Assembly (NCBI GenBank): GCA_903934285.1
Contig: CAIZNN010000202.1
Coordinates: 1-64,000 of the forward strand
Length of the DNA stretch: 64,000 nucleotides
Source of the DNA: Akkermansiaceae bacterium
Lineage (GTDB): Bacteria > Verrucomicrobiota > Verrucomicrobiia > Verrucomicrobiales > Akkermansiaceae
Reading direction: 5' to 3'
Positions within the stretch are counted from its first letter, which is position 1, and the number at the start of each line of letters is the position of its first letter. Below the pieces are notes generated by a model. It searched no databases. It saw nothing but the letters and a program-made list of their open reading frames with translations, and was not told where the DNA came from. Below are positions 48,437 through 58,567 of the stretch, piece by piece. The translations under genes were made by a program, and so were the position numbers.

Positions 48437-51160
48437 TCAAGGCGCTGCCGTGACCCGCACGCGGAGGAAGCCTTTGTCAGGCGCGCCCGCCGCGTCGTCG
48501 AGTTTGAAGGTCCGGTATTCATAGCCGGCCGGGGCAAGCGGCAAGCCGGTGGTTAGCGGGTCCACCACGACCACCGGGTGGGTGAAACTGTCCGGATCGG
48601 TGGCGCCCTGGATGGTGTAGGTGACCCCATCCTGGGTGGCCGCTGGTGCCGGGGTGCCGCTGAAGGCCGGGGTGCCCGCGCGCACCGCGACGGTCAGCAA
48701 CAGGGTGGGCGCGCCGCCGGGGGCCGCCGAGGATGTTAGATCGTACACCTTGGCGCGGCCGCCGGCAGCGGACGGGTCGCCGCCGAGGGCGAACTCGAGG
48801 GCATTGGCCTGGCCGTCGTGGTCGGGATCGGCCGCGGGGCCGACCACATTCGGATCGGTGACGGCGGGAAAGTATGAGTTCATCCAAGTCACCAGCGCGG
48901 AACCCGTATAGCTGGTGGCGGCGATTGGACTATCCGATTTGCCGACTTTTTTGGCGTAGGCGGTGAGGGTGAGGGTGGAGCCGTCGACAGGCACGCTGAA
49001 GCCGCCCGCCGGGCTGGTGGCGCATTGCTCGGCACCGCCGTTGAGGCGGTAGTAAATCGTCGAGTTGCTTTCACTGGTGATGGTGATGGACTGCCCGGGG
49101 GCAGGCGCGGCGCCCGCCGGGGCGAACACCGGCAGGGATGTTAGCTCCGCCGTGCTCAGCACGAGCGCTTTGAGCGGGCCATAGGGCATCCAGCGGTTGC
49201 CCAATTTGGTGCGCATGCGCAGGCGCAAGGCCAGATTGTTAGTCAGGGTGATCCCGGCGCTGGCGCTGTTGAGCACAAAGCTGGTGGCGGTGGCCGCCAG
49301 CGTGTTGGTTTGCAGCAAGCCCAGCCACGGGCAGTTGGTGGTGGTGATGTCATCGAGGAAAATGCCGGTGGGAATGGTGGTGTAGTCAAAGCCATTGTGG
49401 GATTGATCGGCATAAAACCCCATGCCCGGCGCCACCCCCAGGCGGAACCGCAGCCGCAGCGGCAGCGCCGACGCGTCCAGCGCGATGGTGGCGTTGGACG
49501 CCGCGCCATCCGCCACCCCCGTGGCATTGCCCGTAATCGCCGCGCCTTTCTGCGCCCAACTCACCCCGCCATCGCAGCTGGCTTCCACCACCAGGCTGGT
49601 GGCCGGCGACATGTAGCCGCGGCGGTACTTGAAGGTCAGCGTGGCGGCGGCCCCCGGCAACACATCGCGATCCAACTCGAACGACTGGCCGGGCACCCCG
49701 TTGAGGCGGGGGTCGTACCATACCGGGAATGTTAGTCGGAACGACTTGGCACCGGTGATGGGCCCGAACCCCGCAAAGCTGGCCGTCGAGCGGAACACAT
49801 AACTCGAGGCGGTGGTGGCAATGACCGCGGGCGTGGGCGAGTCCTCGGCGCCTTCCGTCCACGCCGTGGTCAGCGGCCGGAAGCAGTTGACTTCGATCGC
49901 CTCGGCTTTGGAGGGCGGGCAGATCTGATAGGTGGCGGGCGCGGGGATTTGCGGCGAGGCGGGGCCGAATATGGATTGATCGGAGGTCAGCAGGTTCGGA
50001 TTGATCAGGGTCACCGCATAGGTGTACGAGTCCGGCACGCCACAGCCGGTGATCCCGCCAACGGTGATATGGTAGCGGGTATCGGCAGTCACCGTGGTGG
50101 CGGCCTGCGCGTCGGGCACTTGCCACACCAAACACGGATCACCATAACTCCCGTTCCTGGCTTGAATCACCACCGCCACCGCCACCCCGGCCGCCGTGGT
50201 CATCGTCACACTCGCCGTGTCAAACCCGGCCCCCGGATAACTCAGCGACCACAGCGCCGAGTTCAATGCCGCCGGAAAATACCCCGCCGCCGGATAGGCC
50301 ACAAAGCGCGGTGTCACAGCCGCCACTTCGCCGGCTTTGGGCACCACATAGAGGACGTTGGTGGGCGGCCGCACCGTGTCGGTGGCCGGGTCGTATGCGC
50401 CCGGGGTGTCGCCCGTTGCGAAGTCGGTGGCTGGTGGATAGAGTGCCCAGCGGCGGTGGCCCACTGGCAGGTTAGAATCGCCGGTGGCGTTGAGGGCGTT
50501 CTCGTTCAGATAGGAATCCACCGCGGCCGGCCCATAATAGCCGAACGCGAGGCTGCCGTGATGATTGGCGTTCCATGCCGCGGGGGTCCACGCCACGCAG
50601 TTGGCCTGCAGCGGGGTGTGGCTGATGGCCGCGGTGGCATCGCCCAAGGGTGGATAGATCGTCGCGCCGACGCTGCAGCCATAGGTGCGGATGATCATGT
50701 AGGCCGCGCGCTGGGCGGCGGCGGCCTTGGTGACCGCCGCCGCCAGCGGCGGGCTGGAGGCCGGGCTGTAGAGATTGGTCGGGTCGCTCGCGTCGATCAA
50801 TACGCTGGCCCCGCTGTTGAGGTGGGCCACGGCCGGAACCTGGCACAACGCACGGAAAAAATTCAAGCGCCGCTCCACATCCGTGACGAACGCGGCGGCC
50901 GTGGTGCCCTCCGCGTTGGTGTAGGGATCGGCCGCAGTGTAATTGCCGCTCCACCCGTGGCGGCCCTGATAGCCCTCCGACGCCTGATAGACCCCGTGCC
51001 AGAACGAGACCACGTCGTTGCGGTCTTGCGCGTCGACGGTGAAATCCCCTCCGCCCGCCGGATAGGTCCCCGGCACCCACGCCACTGCCACGCCCGACCC
51101 GCCGAGGCACAGCGCCCCGAGCGCCGCCAAACCCACCTGCATGTTAGTATTTTTACGCAT
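48437..51160 (-). CDS. Secreted CAP-domain protein with CHB_HEX_C and calcium-binding tail
   Basis: A 907-residue exported protein with signal peptide (NMQVGLAALGALCLGGSGVA). Residues about 75-260 look like a CAP/SCP domain: ERRLNFFRALCQVPAV and the later NLPVGHRRWALYPP. A long beta-rich middle follows. Residues about 715-770 match the chitobiase C-terminal beta-sandwich (ITSESNSTIYYRLNGG). The end has DPDHDGQANALEFALGGDPS, a thrombospondin-type-3/dockerin-like calcium loop common in Verrucomicrobiota secretomes, and a final beta domain. Function unknown; adhesion or extracellular polymer handling is a guess. Divergent from ilvB. Confidence 0.75.
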   Translation of the reverse strand: MRKNTNMQVGLAALGALCLGGSGVAVAWVPGTYPAGGGDFTVDAQDRNDVVSFWHGVYQASEGYQGRHGWSGNYTAADPYTNAEGTTAAAFVTDVERRLNFFRALCQVPAVAHLNSGASVLIDASDPTNLYSPASSPPLAAAVTKAAAAQRAAYMIIRTYGCSVGATIYPPLGDATAAISHTPLQANCVAWTPAAWNANHHGSLAFGYYGPAAVDSYLNENALNATGDSNLPVGHRRWALYPPATDFATGDTPGAYDPATDTVRPPTNVLYVVPKAGEVAAVTPRFVAYPAAGYFPAALNSALWSLSYPGAGFDTASVTMTTAAGVAVAVVIQARNGSYGDPCLVWQVPDAQAATTVTADTRYHITVGGITGCGVPDSYTYAVTLINPNLLTSDQSIFGPASPQIPAPATYQICPPSKAEAIEVNCFRPLTTAWTEGAEDSPTPAVIATTASSYVFRSTASFAGFGPITGAKSFRLTFPVWYDPRLNGVPGQSFELDRDVLPGAAATLTFKYRRGYMSPATSLVVEASCDGGVSWAQKGAAITGNATGVADGAASNATIALDASALPLRLRFRLGVAPGMGFYADQSHNGFDYTTIPTGIFLDDITTTNCPWLGLLQTNTLAATATSFVLNSASAGITLTNNLALRLRMRTKLGNRWMPYGPLKALVLSTAELTSLPVFAPAGAAPAPGQSITITSESNSTIYYRLNGGAEQCATSPAGGFSVPVDGSTLTLTAYAKKVGKSDSPIAATSYTGSALVTWMNSYFPAVTDPNVVGPAADPDHDGQANALEFALGGDPSAAGGRAKVYDLTSSAAPGGAPTLLLTVAVRAGTPAFSGTPAPAATQDGVTYTIQGATDPDSFTHPVVVVDPLTTGLPLAPAGYEYRTFKLDDAAGAPDKGFLRVRVTAAP

Positions 51161-51433
51161 CCCGGATTGCGGTTTCGATGCAAAAATACGTACGTAAAAC
51201 TAGTGAGTCAATCACTTTCCCGGGTAATTTCCGGCCCCGACCCGCTTGGATGACTGGCGGGTAAACCCGTCAGTTTGGCCAGGCGATGCAGGCGGGAGCG
51301 GTGGAATCGCCTCTGAAATCGGTGGTTTCATGGGTCGGTGTGGAGTTTCGTGGCGTATTTGCCGTAAAACCGTCATATTTCTGTTGCCATTGATGGTGGA
51401 TTGGTGAAAGTTGGCGTTCGAACCCCAATTTTC
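51161..51433. promoter_or_regulatory. Divergent control region of ilvB and the CAP-protein gene
   Basis: Contains a 10-bp palindrome TACGTACGTA (51187-51196) near the CAP-protein start. A 9-bp hairpin lies at 51253-51274 (ACTGGCGGG/CCCGTCAGT, one G-U pair, loop TAAA), followed by TTTGG, in the ilvB leader about 160 bases before the start. The hairpin could be an attenuator, but I see no leader peptide rich in branched-chain codons. No T-box is recognisable. Confidence 0.4.
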
Positions 51434-53161
51434 ATGAAAACCGAGCAACTGGATGGAGCGCAGGCCCTGATCAAAACCCTGGATGATCTGGGCATTGAAT
51501 ATATTTTCGGGTATTCCGGGGGTGCGGCGTTGCCGATTTTTGATGCGCTCGAGACGGTGCAGACCAACATGAAATTCATATTGGCCCGTCACGAGCAAGG
51601 TGCGGTGCACATGGCGGATGGATATGCCCGTGCCACCGGCAAGCCGGCCGCGGTGCTGGTGACCTCCGGCCCCGGGGCGGGCAATACCGTGACCGGATTG
51701 ATGACCGCGCAAATGGACTCGGTGCCGATGGTGGTCATTTGCGGCCAGCAAGTGACATGGATGCTGGGCAAGGACGCGTTCCAAGAGGCGGATATTTTCG
51801 GCATCACCATGCCGGTGGTGAAACACAACTTTCTGGTGAAGCAGGCCAACGACCTGCCGCGCATCATCCGCGAAGCCCACCACATTGCCACCACCGGGCG
51901 GCCCGGGCCGGTGCTCATCGACGTGCCCAAGGATGTGTCGCAGGGGCCGTTCAGCGGCGAGCTCGACCCGCAATTGGATTTGCCGGGCTACCATCCGGAG
52001 CGTGCGCTCGACATTGATTTGGCGCTCATCGACGAGACGGTGCAACTCATTTCCCACGCCAAGCGGCCGGTGATATTGGCCGGGCAGGGGGCGATGATAG
52101 CACGGGCCAGCGCGGAACTCATGGCGTTTGCCGAAACCCTCGGCTGCCCGGTCACCAACACCTTGTTAGGCAAGGGGGTGTTCCCGGAAACCCACAAGCT
52201 GTCGCTGGGCATGATCGGCATGCACGGCACCGCCTATGCCAACAAGGCGATCTGCGAGGCTGACTTGATTTTCAACGTCGGCTCGCGGTTTGACGACCGC
52301 ATCATCGGCAAACCCAAAGAGTTCGGCAAGCATGCGAAGATCATCCACGTCGACATCGACCCGTCCGAGATGAACAAGATGATCCGCCCGCACATCCAGA
52401 TAGTCGGCGATGCCAAGGCGGTGCTCACCGAATTGAACAAGCGCATTTCCAAGCTGGAGACCGCGCCATGGCTGGCCACGCTGGATGGCTACAAGAAGAA
52501 ATACCCGCTCAGTTACAAGAAGCAAGGCGGGTTGCGGATGCAGCAGGTGATCCAGGAGTTTTACAAACAAACCAAGGGCAAGGCGATTGTGGCCACCGAC
52601 GTGGGGCAGCACCAGATGTGGGCCGCCCAATTTTTCCTCAATGACCGGCCGCACGAATGGCTGTCCTCGGGCGGGGCCGGCACCATGGGGTTCGGTTTTC
52701 CGGCCGCCATCGGCGCGCAGTTTGCCTGCCCCGACAAGACCGTCATTTCGTTCTCCGGCGACGGCGGCTTCCAAATGACCGCCTTCGAGCTGGCCACCGT
52801 CGCGTTGCACAAGCTGCCGGTCAAAATCGTGGTCCTCAACAACCACTATTTGGGCATGGTGCGCCAATGGCAGGAGTTGTTTTTCGACGACCGCAAGTCC
52901 GGCGTCGATCTCATCGGCAACCCGGACTTCTGCAAGCTCGCCGCCGCCTATGGCATTCCCAGCGTGCACATCAAGCGCCCGGCCGACGTCACCCGCATGG
53001 TGAAGAAAGCCCTCGCCTACAACGATGGGCCGATGCTCATTCATGCCGAGTGCATCAAGACCGACAACGTGTTTCCGATGATTCCCGCCGGGGCCGCGCT
53101 CGAGGACATGCTCATCGAACCGCCGAAATACAAGATGGCCAAGCCGACCGGCTCCACGTGA
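51434..53161 (+). CDS. ilvB: Acetolactate synthase, large catalytic subunit
   Basis: A 575-residue ThDP enzyme that condenses pyruvate to acetolactate, or with 2-ketobutyrate to acetohydroxybutyrate, the first common step of valine, leucine and isoleucine synthesis. Motifs: catalytic Glu in [30 protein letters not shown], the FAD-binding middle ([10 protein letters not shown]), and the ThDP signature [20 protein letters not shown] with [12 protein letters not shown]. This is the anabolic, FAD-dependent type. The ATG at 51434 fits the family start. ilvN follows 39 bases later. Confidence 0.96.
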   Translation: MKTEQLDGAQALIKTLDDLGIEYIFGYSGGAALPIFDALETVQTNMKFILARHEQGAVHMADGYARATGKPAAVLVTSGPGAGNTVTGLMTAQMDSVPMVVICGQQVTWMLGKDAFQEADIFGITMPVVKHNFLVKQANDLPRIIREAHHIATTGRPGPVLIDVPKDVSQGPFSGELDPQLDLPGYHPERALDIDLALIDETVQLISHAKRPVILAGQGAMIARASAELMAFAETLGCPVTNTLLGKGVFPETHKLSLGMIGMHGTAYANKAICEADLIFNVGSRFDDRIIGKPKEFGKHAKIIHVDIDPSEMNKMIRPHIQIVGDAKAVLTELNKRISKLETAPWLATLDGYKKKYPLSYKKQGGLRMQQVIQEFYKQTKGKAIVATDVGQHQMWAAQFFLNDRPHEWLSSGGAGTMGFGFPAAIGAQFACPDKTVISFSGDGGFQMTAFELATVALHKLPVKIVVLNNHYLGMVRQWQELFFDDRKSGVDLIGNPDFCKLAAAYGIPSVHIKRPADVTRMVKKALAYNDGPMLIHAECIKTDNVFPMIPAGAALEDMLIEPPKYKMAKPTGST

Positions 53162-53200
53162 TCATTGCCCTTCCAGACAACCCCCAATCCGCCACCGTTC

Positions 53201-53737
53201 ATGCAAGCCATCACCCCCACTAATCTGCCGGCCGAGACCTCGCCCAGGCAGATGCCGCATACCCTTTCGGTCTACGTCAACAACCGCCCCGGGGTGCTGA
53301 TGCGGATTTGTCAGGTCTTCGCCCGCCGCGGCTTCAACATCGATTCGCTCGTCGTGTCGCAAGGCCGCGATGCGCGCTTCTCGCGCATCACCATCGGCCT
53401 CACCGGCGATCCCGAAGGCTTGGAGCAAATCGTCAAGCAGGTGGCCAAGCTCATCGACGTCATCCACTGCTCCGAGCACACCCTCGACAACTCGGTGACC
53501 AAGGAGATGGTGCTCATCAAAATCCGCTGTTCACCTAACGAACGCTCCCAGGCCCTGCAGATCACCGAGCATTTCTCCGGCAAAACCGTCGATCTCACCC
53601 CGGTGTCGATGATTGTCATGATCACCGGCGACAGCCCCAAGCTCGACTCCGCCGTTGCCATGTTCTCGCAGTTCGAAATCATCGAGACCGTGCGCACCGG
53701 CAAGGTCGTCATGGCCCGCGGCCAGCAGCCGACCTGA
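53201..53737 (+). CDS. ilvN: Acetolactate synthase, small regulatory subunit
   Basis: A 178-residue protein with an N-terminal ACT domain (HTLSVYVNNRPGVLMRICQV, RRGFNIDSLVVSQG) and the C-terminal ALS_ss_C domain (LIKIRCSPNERSQALQITEH). It binds valine for feedback control and activates IlvB. Translation could start at a TTG at 53165, but the ATG at 53201 is typical. It forms an operon with ilvB and converges on polA with an 11-base gap. Confidence 0.95.
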   Translation: MQAITPTNLPAETSPRQMPHTLSVYVNNRPGVLMRICQVFARRGFNIDSLVVSQGRDARFSRITIGLTGDPEGLEQIVKQVAKLIDVIHCSEHTLDNSVTKEMVLIKIRCSPNERSQALQITEHFSGKTVDLTPVSMIVMITGDSPKLDSAVAMFSQFEIIETVRTGKVVMARGQQPT

Positions 53738-53748
53738 CGAGCACCTGC

Positions 53749-56655
53749 TCAATGCGCCGCGAGCCAGTTGGGGCCGATGCCGTGCTCGACCTCGACCGGC
53801 ACGTTGTTAGGCAGCGGCAGGGCGCTTGTCATGGCGTGGAGGATTTGCGGCACGAGTTCGTCCTGCTCGTGGAGGGCCAGGTCGAAGACGAGTTCGTCAT
53901 GCACCTGCAAGAGCATCTTGGTTTGGTACGAGCCATCCCGCAGCAACCCGTCGATGTGAATCATGGCGAGTTTGATCATGTCGGCGGCGGTGCCTTGGAT
54001 CGGGGTGTTGATGGCGGCCCGCTCGGCGGTGGTGCGCAGGTTCTGGTTGGCAGATGCCAGATCCGGGAACGCGCGCCGCCTGCCGGTTAGGGTGGCGACA
54101 TACCCCGCCTCGCGGGCCTGGGCGACGGTGCGGTCCATGAACTCGCGGATGGCGGGGTACTCGCGGAAATAGGCGTCGATGATGGAGGCGGCTTCGGTGC
54201 GTGGGATGGCCAGGCGTTGGGCGAGGCCGAAGGCGGAGATGCCATAGATGATGCCGAAGTTGACCATTTTGGCGGTGCGGCGCATCGCCTGGGTGACCTC
54301 GGCGGCGGCCACGGCAAAGACCTTGGCGGCGGTGGTGGTGTGGATGTCCTCGCCATTTTGAAAGGCGGCAATCATGGTGGCATCGTGCGCCAGCGCCGCC
54401 ATGACCCGCAGCTCGATTTGCGAGTAATCACAGGACAGGAGCTGAAATTGCAAGGCTGAATCCTGGGATGGCCGCGGCACGAACGCCTGGCGGACTTTGC
54501 GGCCGGCCTCGGAGCGCACCGGGATGTTCTGGAGGTTGGGATCGGACGAGGCGAGGCGGCCGGTGGCGGCCACCAGCTGGTGGAAATGGGTGTGGAGGCG
54601 GCCGGTGGCCGGCACCAGGTGGTTAGGCAGGGCGTCCAGATAGGTTGATTTGAGTTTGGAGGCTTCGCGCCAGGCGAGGATATCGCTGATGATCGGGTGT
54701 TTGCCTTCAAAGGTGGCGAGCGTTTGCTCGTCGGTGCGGAATTGGCCGGTCTTGGTCTTCCTGGCTTTCTCGTCGAGCTTGAGGTGTTCGAAGAGGATCT
54801 GGCCGAGTTGTTTGGGCGAGGCAATGTTGAAGGGGGTGCCGGCATGTTGTTGGATCGCGGCGGCCAGCGCGTCAATCTGGAGTTGCAGCTCGTCGCCGAT
54901 GAACTTGAGCGAACCAACGTCGATGGCGATGCCCTCCATTTCCATGCGCACCAGCACCGGCAGCAGCGGCCCTTCGATGTGTTGCATCACCTCGTGCTGG
55001 CCCGAGGCGGCTAGCAGCGGGCGCAACTTCGCGGCGAGCTGCCAGGTCACGTCGGCATCCTCCGCCGCGTATTCCGCCAGCCTGGCCAGGGGAATGGCCG
55101 CGACGTCGATCCCGGCGGCCGGTGGTGGCGCTGCCGCAAACTCGAACAAATCGTCGCTCGGCGGTGGCGGCGCGGCTTGGCGCTTGGCCAGCGAGGCGAC
55201 CTCGGCGAACTTGACGGGCGTGTAGCCGAGCAAAATTTCGGACAGGTAGTCCATCGAGTGGCGCCGCTCGGGAAACACCAGCGCATCGGCGAGCATGGTG
55301 TCGAAAAACGGCCCGGCGACCTCGATGCCGTGGTGCTGCAGGATGGACAGATCGAACTTGAGGTTGTGGCCGAGTTTTTCCGCCGGGCCGGCAAACAGCG
55401 CTTTGAGATCCGCCAGTTGGGAATTGAGGTCCGCCAGCGGCAGATACCACGCTTGGTGGGCGTGCCAGCAGAAGGCAATCCCGAGCAGCTTGGAGGCGAA
55501 GCGGTCGAGGCCGGTGGTTTCGATGTCGAAGCAGAAGCAGGGTTGCCGCCGCAGTTCGGTTAGGAGCTGGCGTGCCAGCTCCGGGGTGTCGGCGAGTTGA
55601 TAGGTGTGGGCGACGTCGCGGATGGTGCGGAAGGTCTCGAACAGGGTGGGTTGGGCCGGCGCGGCAGGGGATGGCTGCCCGATGGAGGAAGAGGATTCCG
55701 GCGCGACGCCGGAATCAGCCGGCAGGATGCCGGCGCTCCCCGCAGTGGCGGCGCTCCCCGCAGTGGCGGCGCTCCCCGCAGTGGCGGCGCTCCCCGCAAA
55801 CAGCCGTTTGGTTAGGGAGCGGAATTCAAACTCATTGAAGAGGGTTTTGAGGGCGTCGTCATCGCGCGGGGAGAGCAGCAGATCCTCCCAGCTGACGGCG
55901 ATGGGCACGTCGATGATGATGGTGGCGAGTTGTTTGGACAACAGGGCCTGATCGGCGTAGGCCGCGATGTTCTCCCGCAGTTTGCCTTTGAGCTGTGCGG
56001 CGTTGGCGAGGAGGTTTTCCATCGAGTCGAATTCGGCGATGAGTTTCTTGGCGGTTTTCTCCCCGATGCCGGGGACGCCGGGGATGTTGTCGGAGGCGTC
56101 GCCCCACAGGCCGAGGATGTCGATGACTTGCTCGGGGCGCTGGATCTCCCAATTTTTGAGCATGGTGGGCAAGTCGATGATTTCGTGGTCGGAGCCCTTG
56201 CGGCCAGGTTTCCACATCACGGTGGTGGCCGAGATGAGTTGGGCAAAGTCCTTGTCGGGAGTGACCATGAACGACTCGAACCCAGCCGGTTCGGCGCGTT
56301 TGACCAAGGTGCCGATGATGTCGTCGGCCTCGAAGCCATCGACTTCAAGCACAGGGATGTGAAACGCCCGGCACAGCGCCTTGATGTGGGGGATGGCGGC
56401 GGCGAGTTCCTCGGGCATCTCCGCGCGTTGCGCCTTGTAGGCGGGATAGCTGAGGTGGCGCGGGGTGGGCGCGGCGGTGTCGAAGGCGACCCCGATATGG
56501 GTGGGCGTTTCGCCTTCGAGAATTGCCAGCAGGGTGTTGATGAAGCCGTAGAGCGCGGAGGTGTTGACGCCCTTGGAATTGCGGATCGGGGCTTGGATCA
56601 AGGCGAAGTGGGCCCGGTAGATGAGGGCCATGCCATCGAGGAGGAAGAGGCGCAT
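53749..56655 (-). CDS. polA: DNA polymerase I
   Basis: A 968-residue polymerase with all three domains: 5-prime nuclease (DGMALIYRAHFALI, then GLWGDASDNIPGVPGIGEKT), DEDDy-type 3-5 exonuclease (FDIETTGLDRF, GHNLKFDLSIL, YAAEDADVT) and the polymerase (motif A SCDYSQIELRVMAAL, O-helix RRTAKMVNFGIIYGISAFGL, motif C LLQVHDELVFDL). It removes RNA primers and fills gaps. Residues about 286-335, in the linker between the nuclease and Klenow parts, are an Ala/Gly/Ser insert (SAATAG repeats, then AGILPAD). It is coded by an 18-bp tandem repeat and a family A element. Typical length is about 930. Confidence 0.96.
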   Translation of the reverse strand: MRLFLLDGMALIYRAHFALIQAPIRNSKGVNTSALYGFINTLLAILEGETPTHIGVAFDTAAPTPRHLSYPAYKAQRAEMPEELAAAIPHIKALCRAFHIPVLEVDGFEADDIIGTLVKRAEPAGFESFMVTPDKDFAQLISATTVMWKPGRKGSDHEIIDLPTMLKNWEIQRPEQVIDILGLWGDASDNIPGVPGIGEKTAKKLIAEFDSMENLLANAAQLKGKLRENIAAYADQALLSKQLATIIIDVPIAVSWEDLLLSPRDDDALKTLFNEFEFRSLTKRLFAGSAATAGSAATAGSAATAGSAGILPADSGVAPESSSSIGQPSPAAPAQPTLFETFRTIRDVAHTYQLADTPELARQLLTELRRQPCFCFDIETTGLDRFASKLLGIAFCWHAHQAWYLPLADLNSQLADLKALFAGPAEKLGHNLKFDLSILQHHGIEVAGPFFDTMLADALVFPERRHSMDYLSEILLGYTPVKFAEVASLAKRQAAPPPPSDDLFEFAAAPPPAAGIDVAAIPLARLAEYAAEDADVTWQLAAKLRPLLAASGQHEVMQHIEGPLLPVLVRMEMEGIAIDVGSLKFIGDELQLQIDALAAAIQQHAGTPFNIASPKQLGQILFEHLKLDEKARKTKTGQFRTDEQTLATFEGKHPIISDILAWREASKLKSTYLDALPNHLVPATGRLHTHFHQLVAATGRLASSDPNLQNIPVRSEAGRKVRQAFVPRPSQDSALQFQLLSCDYSQIELRVMAALAHDATMIAAFQNGEDIHTTTAAKVFAVAAAEVTQAMRRTAKMVNFGIIYGISAFGLAQRLAIPRTEAASIIDAYFREYPAIREFMDRTVAQAREAGYVATLTGRRRAFPDLASANQNLRTTAERAAINTPIQGTAADMIKLAMIHIDGLLRDGSYQTKMLLQVHDELVFDLALHEQDELVPQILHAMTSALPLPNNVPVEVEHGIGPNWLAAH
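55694..55741 (+). repeat. Family A double-hairpin repeat, copy A4, inside polA
   Basis: GATTCCGGC/GCCGGAATC around GCGAC and GCCGGC/GCCGGC around AGGAT, then GCTCCCC. On the coding strand it reads as AGILPADSGV within the interdomain linker of polymerase I, and the frame stays open. Confidence 0.88.
55741..55794. repeat. 18-bp tandem repeat in polA, three units
   Basis: Three copies of CGCAGTGGCGGCGCTCCC follow directly on copy A4 and encode the Gly-Ser-Ala-Ala-Thr-Ala units. Each unit reuses the GGCGCTCCC end of the family A element. Confidence 0.9.
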
Positions 56656-56953
56656 GTGGGTCGTGGGTGGGTGATGGGGGTGGCGGCTGGCGCGGATGCG
56701 GGCGGATGGCGGGCCGTGCCTGAAGTGTCTGCGTTACCAACCAGGCACCCATCATGGCCGGACGCGCCGATGCTACACCCGCCTGTGAGCCAAGCAATCC
56801 CCTTCTCCGCCCGGCGCCCGATCCCAACTCACAAGCAGCCGCCCGCGGCCCTTGCAGCGTCATGATCCGGCCCGAGAAATATCCAGAAAAGTGTTGCATA
56901 ACGTGGGCTATGACCTAGTTTTCGCGTCCGCTACGGCTTACTCCAGCGCACCT
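56656..56953. other. Divergent intergenic region between polA and the one-carbon operon (298 bases)
   Basis: No gene supported. It must contain the promoter for the metF-led operon. An AT-richer stretch at 56873-56950 just before metF is the likeliest site. I recognise no riboswitch. Confidence 0.5.
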
Positions 56954-58555
56954 ATGATTGATTTGTCCTCCAACCTGCGGCTCAAGGAAATCCTCTCGGA
57001 ATCCGCGCATTTCCCGATCGGGGTCGAACTGGTGTCCAGTCGTGGCACCATGTCGCAAAAGCAAGCGCTCAAGACCCGGGGGTTTTCCGCGGACCTGACG
57101 CACAGCCCGCGGATTGATTGGGTGTCCATCACTGACAATGCCGGCGGCAATCCGCAGCTCGCCCCCATCGCCTTGGGCACGCCGATTCTGTTTGCCGGCA
57201 AGGAAGTCATTATCCACCTGACGTGTAAGGACATGAACCGTTACGCGCTGGAAAGCCAACTCTGGCTGCTGGCCAGTCAGGGGTTCCACAATATCCTGGC
57301 GCTCACCGGTGACTATCCCATCGAAAGCTTTGAAGGCCGTGCCAAACCGGTGTTCGATATCGATTCGGTGGGCTTGCTCACCATGATCGAGAAGTTGAAT
57401 ATGGGGCTGGAAGTCGCCTCCGGCGGCACCAAGCCCCCGACCAAGCTCGACGCCACCCATTTTTTTGCCGGCGCCGCGACCTGTAATTTCAAATTCCACG
57501 AAAACACCCTGCTGCCCCAGTATTACAAACTTGAGAAAAAAATCTCAAGCGGGGCGAAATTCATCATCCATCAGATCGGCTTCGATTCGCGCAAGGGTCA
57601 CGAACTGCTCGAATACATGCGCCTGCGGCAACTGGACCGCACCCGGATGGTGGGCAACGTCTATGTGTTGAGCCCGTTTGTGGCGCGCCTGTTCAATCAA
57701 ATGAAAGTTCCGGGCGTCATCCTAACGGACGAGCTGAACGCTCTCTGTCAGAAGCAGGCGGCGTCACCGGACAAAGGCAAGGGGTTTTTCCTCGAATTCG
57801 CCGCCAAGCAACTGGCGATTTGCCGGGGGCTGGGCTATCAGGCAGGTTATCTGGGCGGCGTGCACAGTTATGCGGATGTCGAAAAAATCCTCGATCTGGA
57901 ACAATCCTTCGCCCGCGATGATTGGAAACTCTTTGCCAAGGAAATCGCCTACTCCCGCCCTGACGAATTCTTCCTGTTCGAACATGACCCGGATACCGGC
58001 CTGTGCCGCCCGGGCGAACTCAACAGCGAATGGAAAAAATCCCTGCCGGCAAGACGCTCCAACAAGAATGTCACGCTCAGCTACCAGCTTTCGAAGCGGT
58101 TTCATGCGCTGATGTTTGAACATGGCAAGGGCCTGGCACCGCTGGGCGCAACGATCTGCCGCAAGGCGAAGGACCCCAGCCAGGGCCCGTCATGGCTGCG
58201 CGGCATCGAGCATCTCGCCAAATCGGTCATGTTTTCCTGTCAGGATTGCGGCGATTGCTCGCTGGGCGAAACCTCGTTCCTGTGTCCCGAATCCCAATGC
58301 GCCAAGAACCAGCGCAATGGCCCGTGCGGCGGGTCGCGCGACGGCAAATGCGAGGTCTTTAACTATGACTGCATCTGGGCGCGGGCCTACGACCGCAAGA
58401 AATACGAAGGGGAGTCCGAGCAACTTCTCCAGCGCCCCCCCGTTATTCAGAATCAGGGACTGCGCGGCACTTCAAGTTGGGCAAATTTTTGGCTCGGCAA
58501 AGATCATTCCACAAAAACAAGCAAGCCCGCAAACCCTGACAAACCTTCAATCTAA
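56954..58555 (+). CDS. metF: Methylenetetrahydrofolate reductase fused to Cys-rich MTHFR_C domain
   Basis: A 533-residue protein. Residues 1-310 are a MetF TIM barrel (HFPIGVELVSSRG, WVSITDNAGGNP, EVIIHLTCKDMNRYALES, ILALTGDYP), which binds FAD and reduces 5,10-methylene-THF to 5-methyl-THF. Residues about 400-500 are the MTHFR_C domain with a Cys cluster (SCQDCGDCSLGET, CPESQCAKNQRNGPCGG, CEVFNYDCIW). In acetogens this domain is the separate MetV partner, which can bind an Fe-S cluster; here both are one chain. It heads a five-gene operon with a 12-base gap to the next gene. The start at 56954 is chosen from the family. Confidence 0.9.
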   Translation: MIDLSSNLRLKEILSESAHFPIGVELVSSRGTMSQKQALKTRGFSADLTHSPRIDWVSITDNAGGNPQLAPIALGTPILFAGKEVIIHLTCKDMNRYALESQLWLLASQGFHNILALTGDYPIESFEGRAKPVFDIDSVGLLTMIEKLNMGLEVASGGTKPPTKLDATHFFAGAATCNFKFHENTLLPQYYKLEKKISSGAKFIIHQIGFDSRKGHELLEYMRLRQLDRTRMVGNVYVLSPFVARLFNQMKVPGVILTDELNALCQKQAASPDKGKGFFLEFAAKQLAICRGLGYQAGYLGGVHSYADVEKILDLEQSFARDDWKLFAKEIAYSRPDEFFLFEHDPDTGLCRPGELNSEWKKSLPARRSNKNVTLSYQLSKRFHALMFEHGKGLAPLGATICRKAKDPSQGPSWLRGIEHLAKSVMFSCQDCGDCSLGETSFLCPESQCAKNQRNGPCGGSRDGKCEVFNYDCIWARAYDRKKYEGESEQLLQRPPVIQNQGLRGTSSWANFWLGKDHSTKTSKPANPDKPSI

Positions 58556-58567
58556 CATAAATCACGC

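Noticed and set aside
51411-51425. A tRNA-like T-loop word, GTTCGAACCCC
   Set aside because: It lies at the start of ilvB and no acceptor, D- or anticodon stem can be drawn around it.
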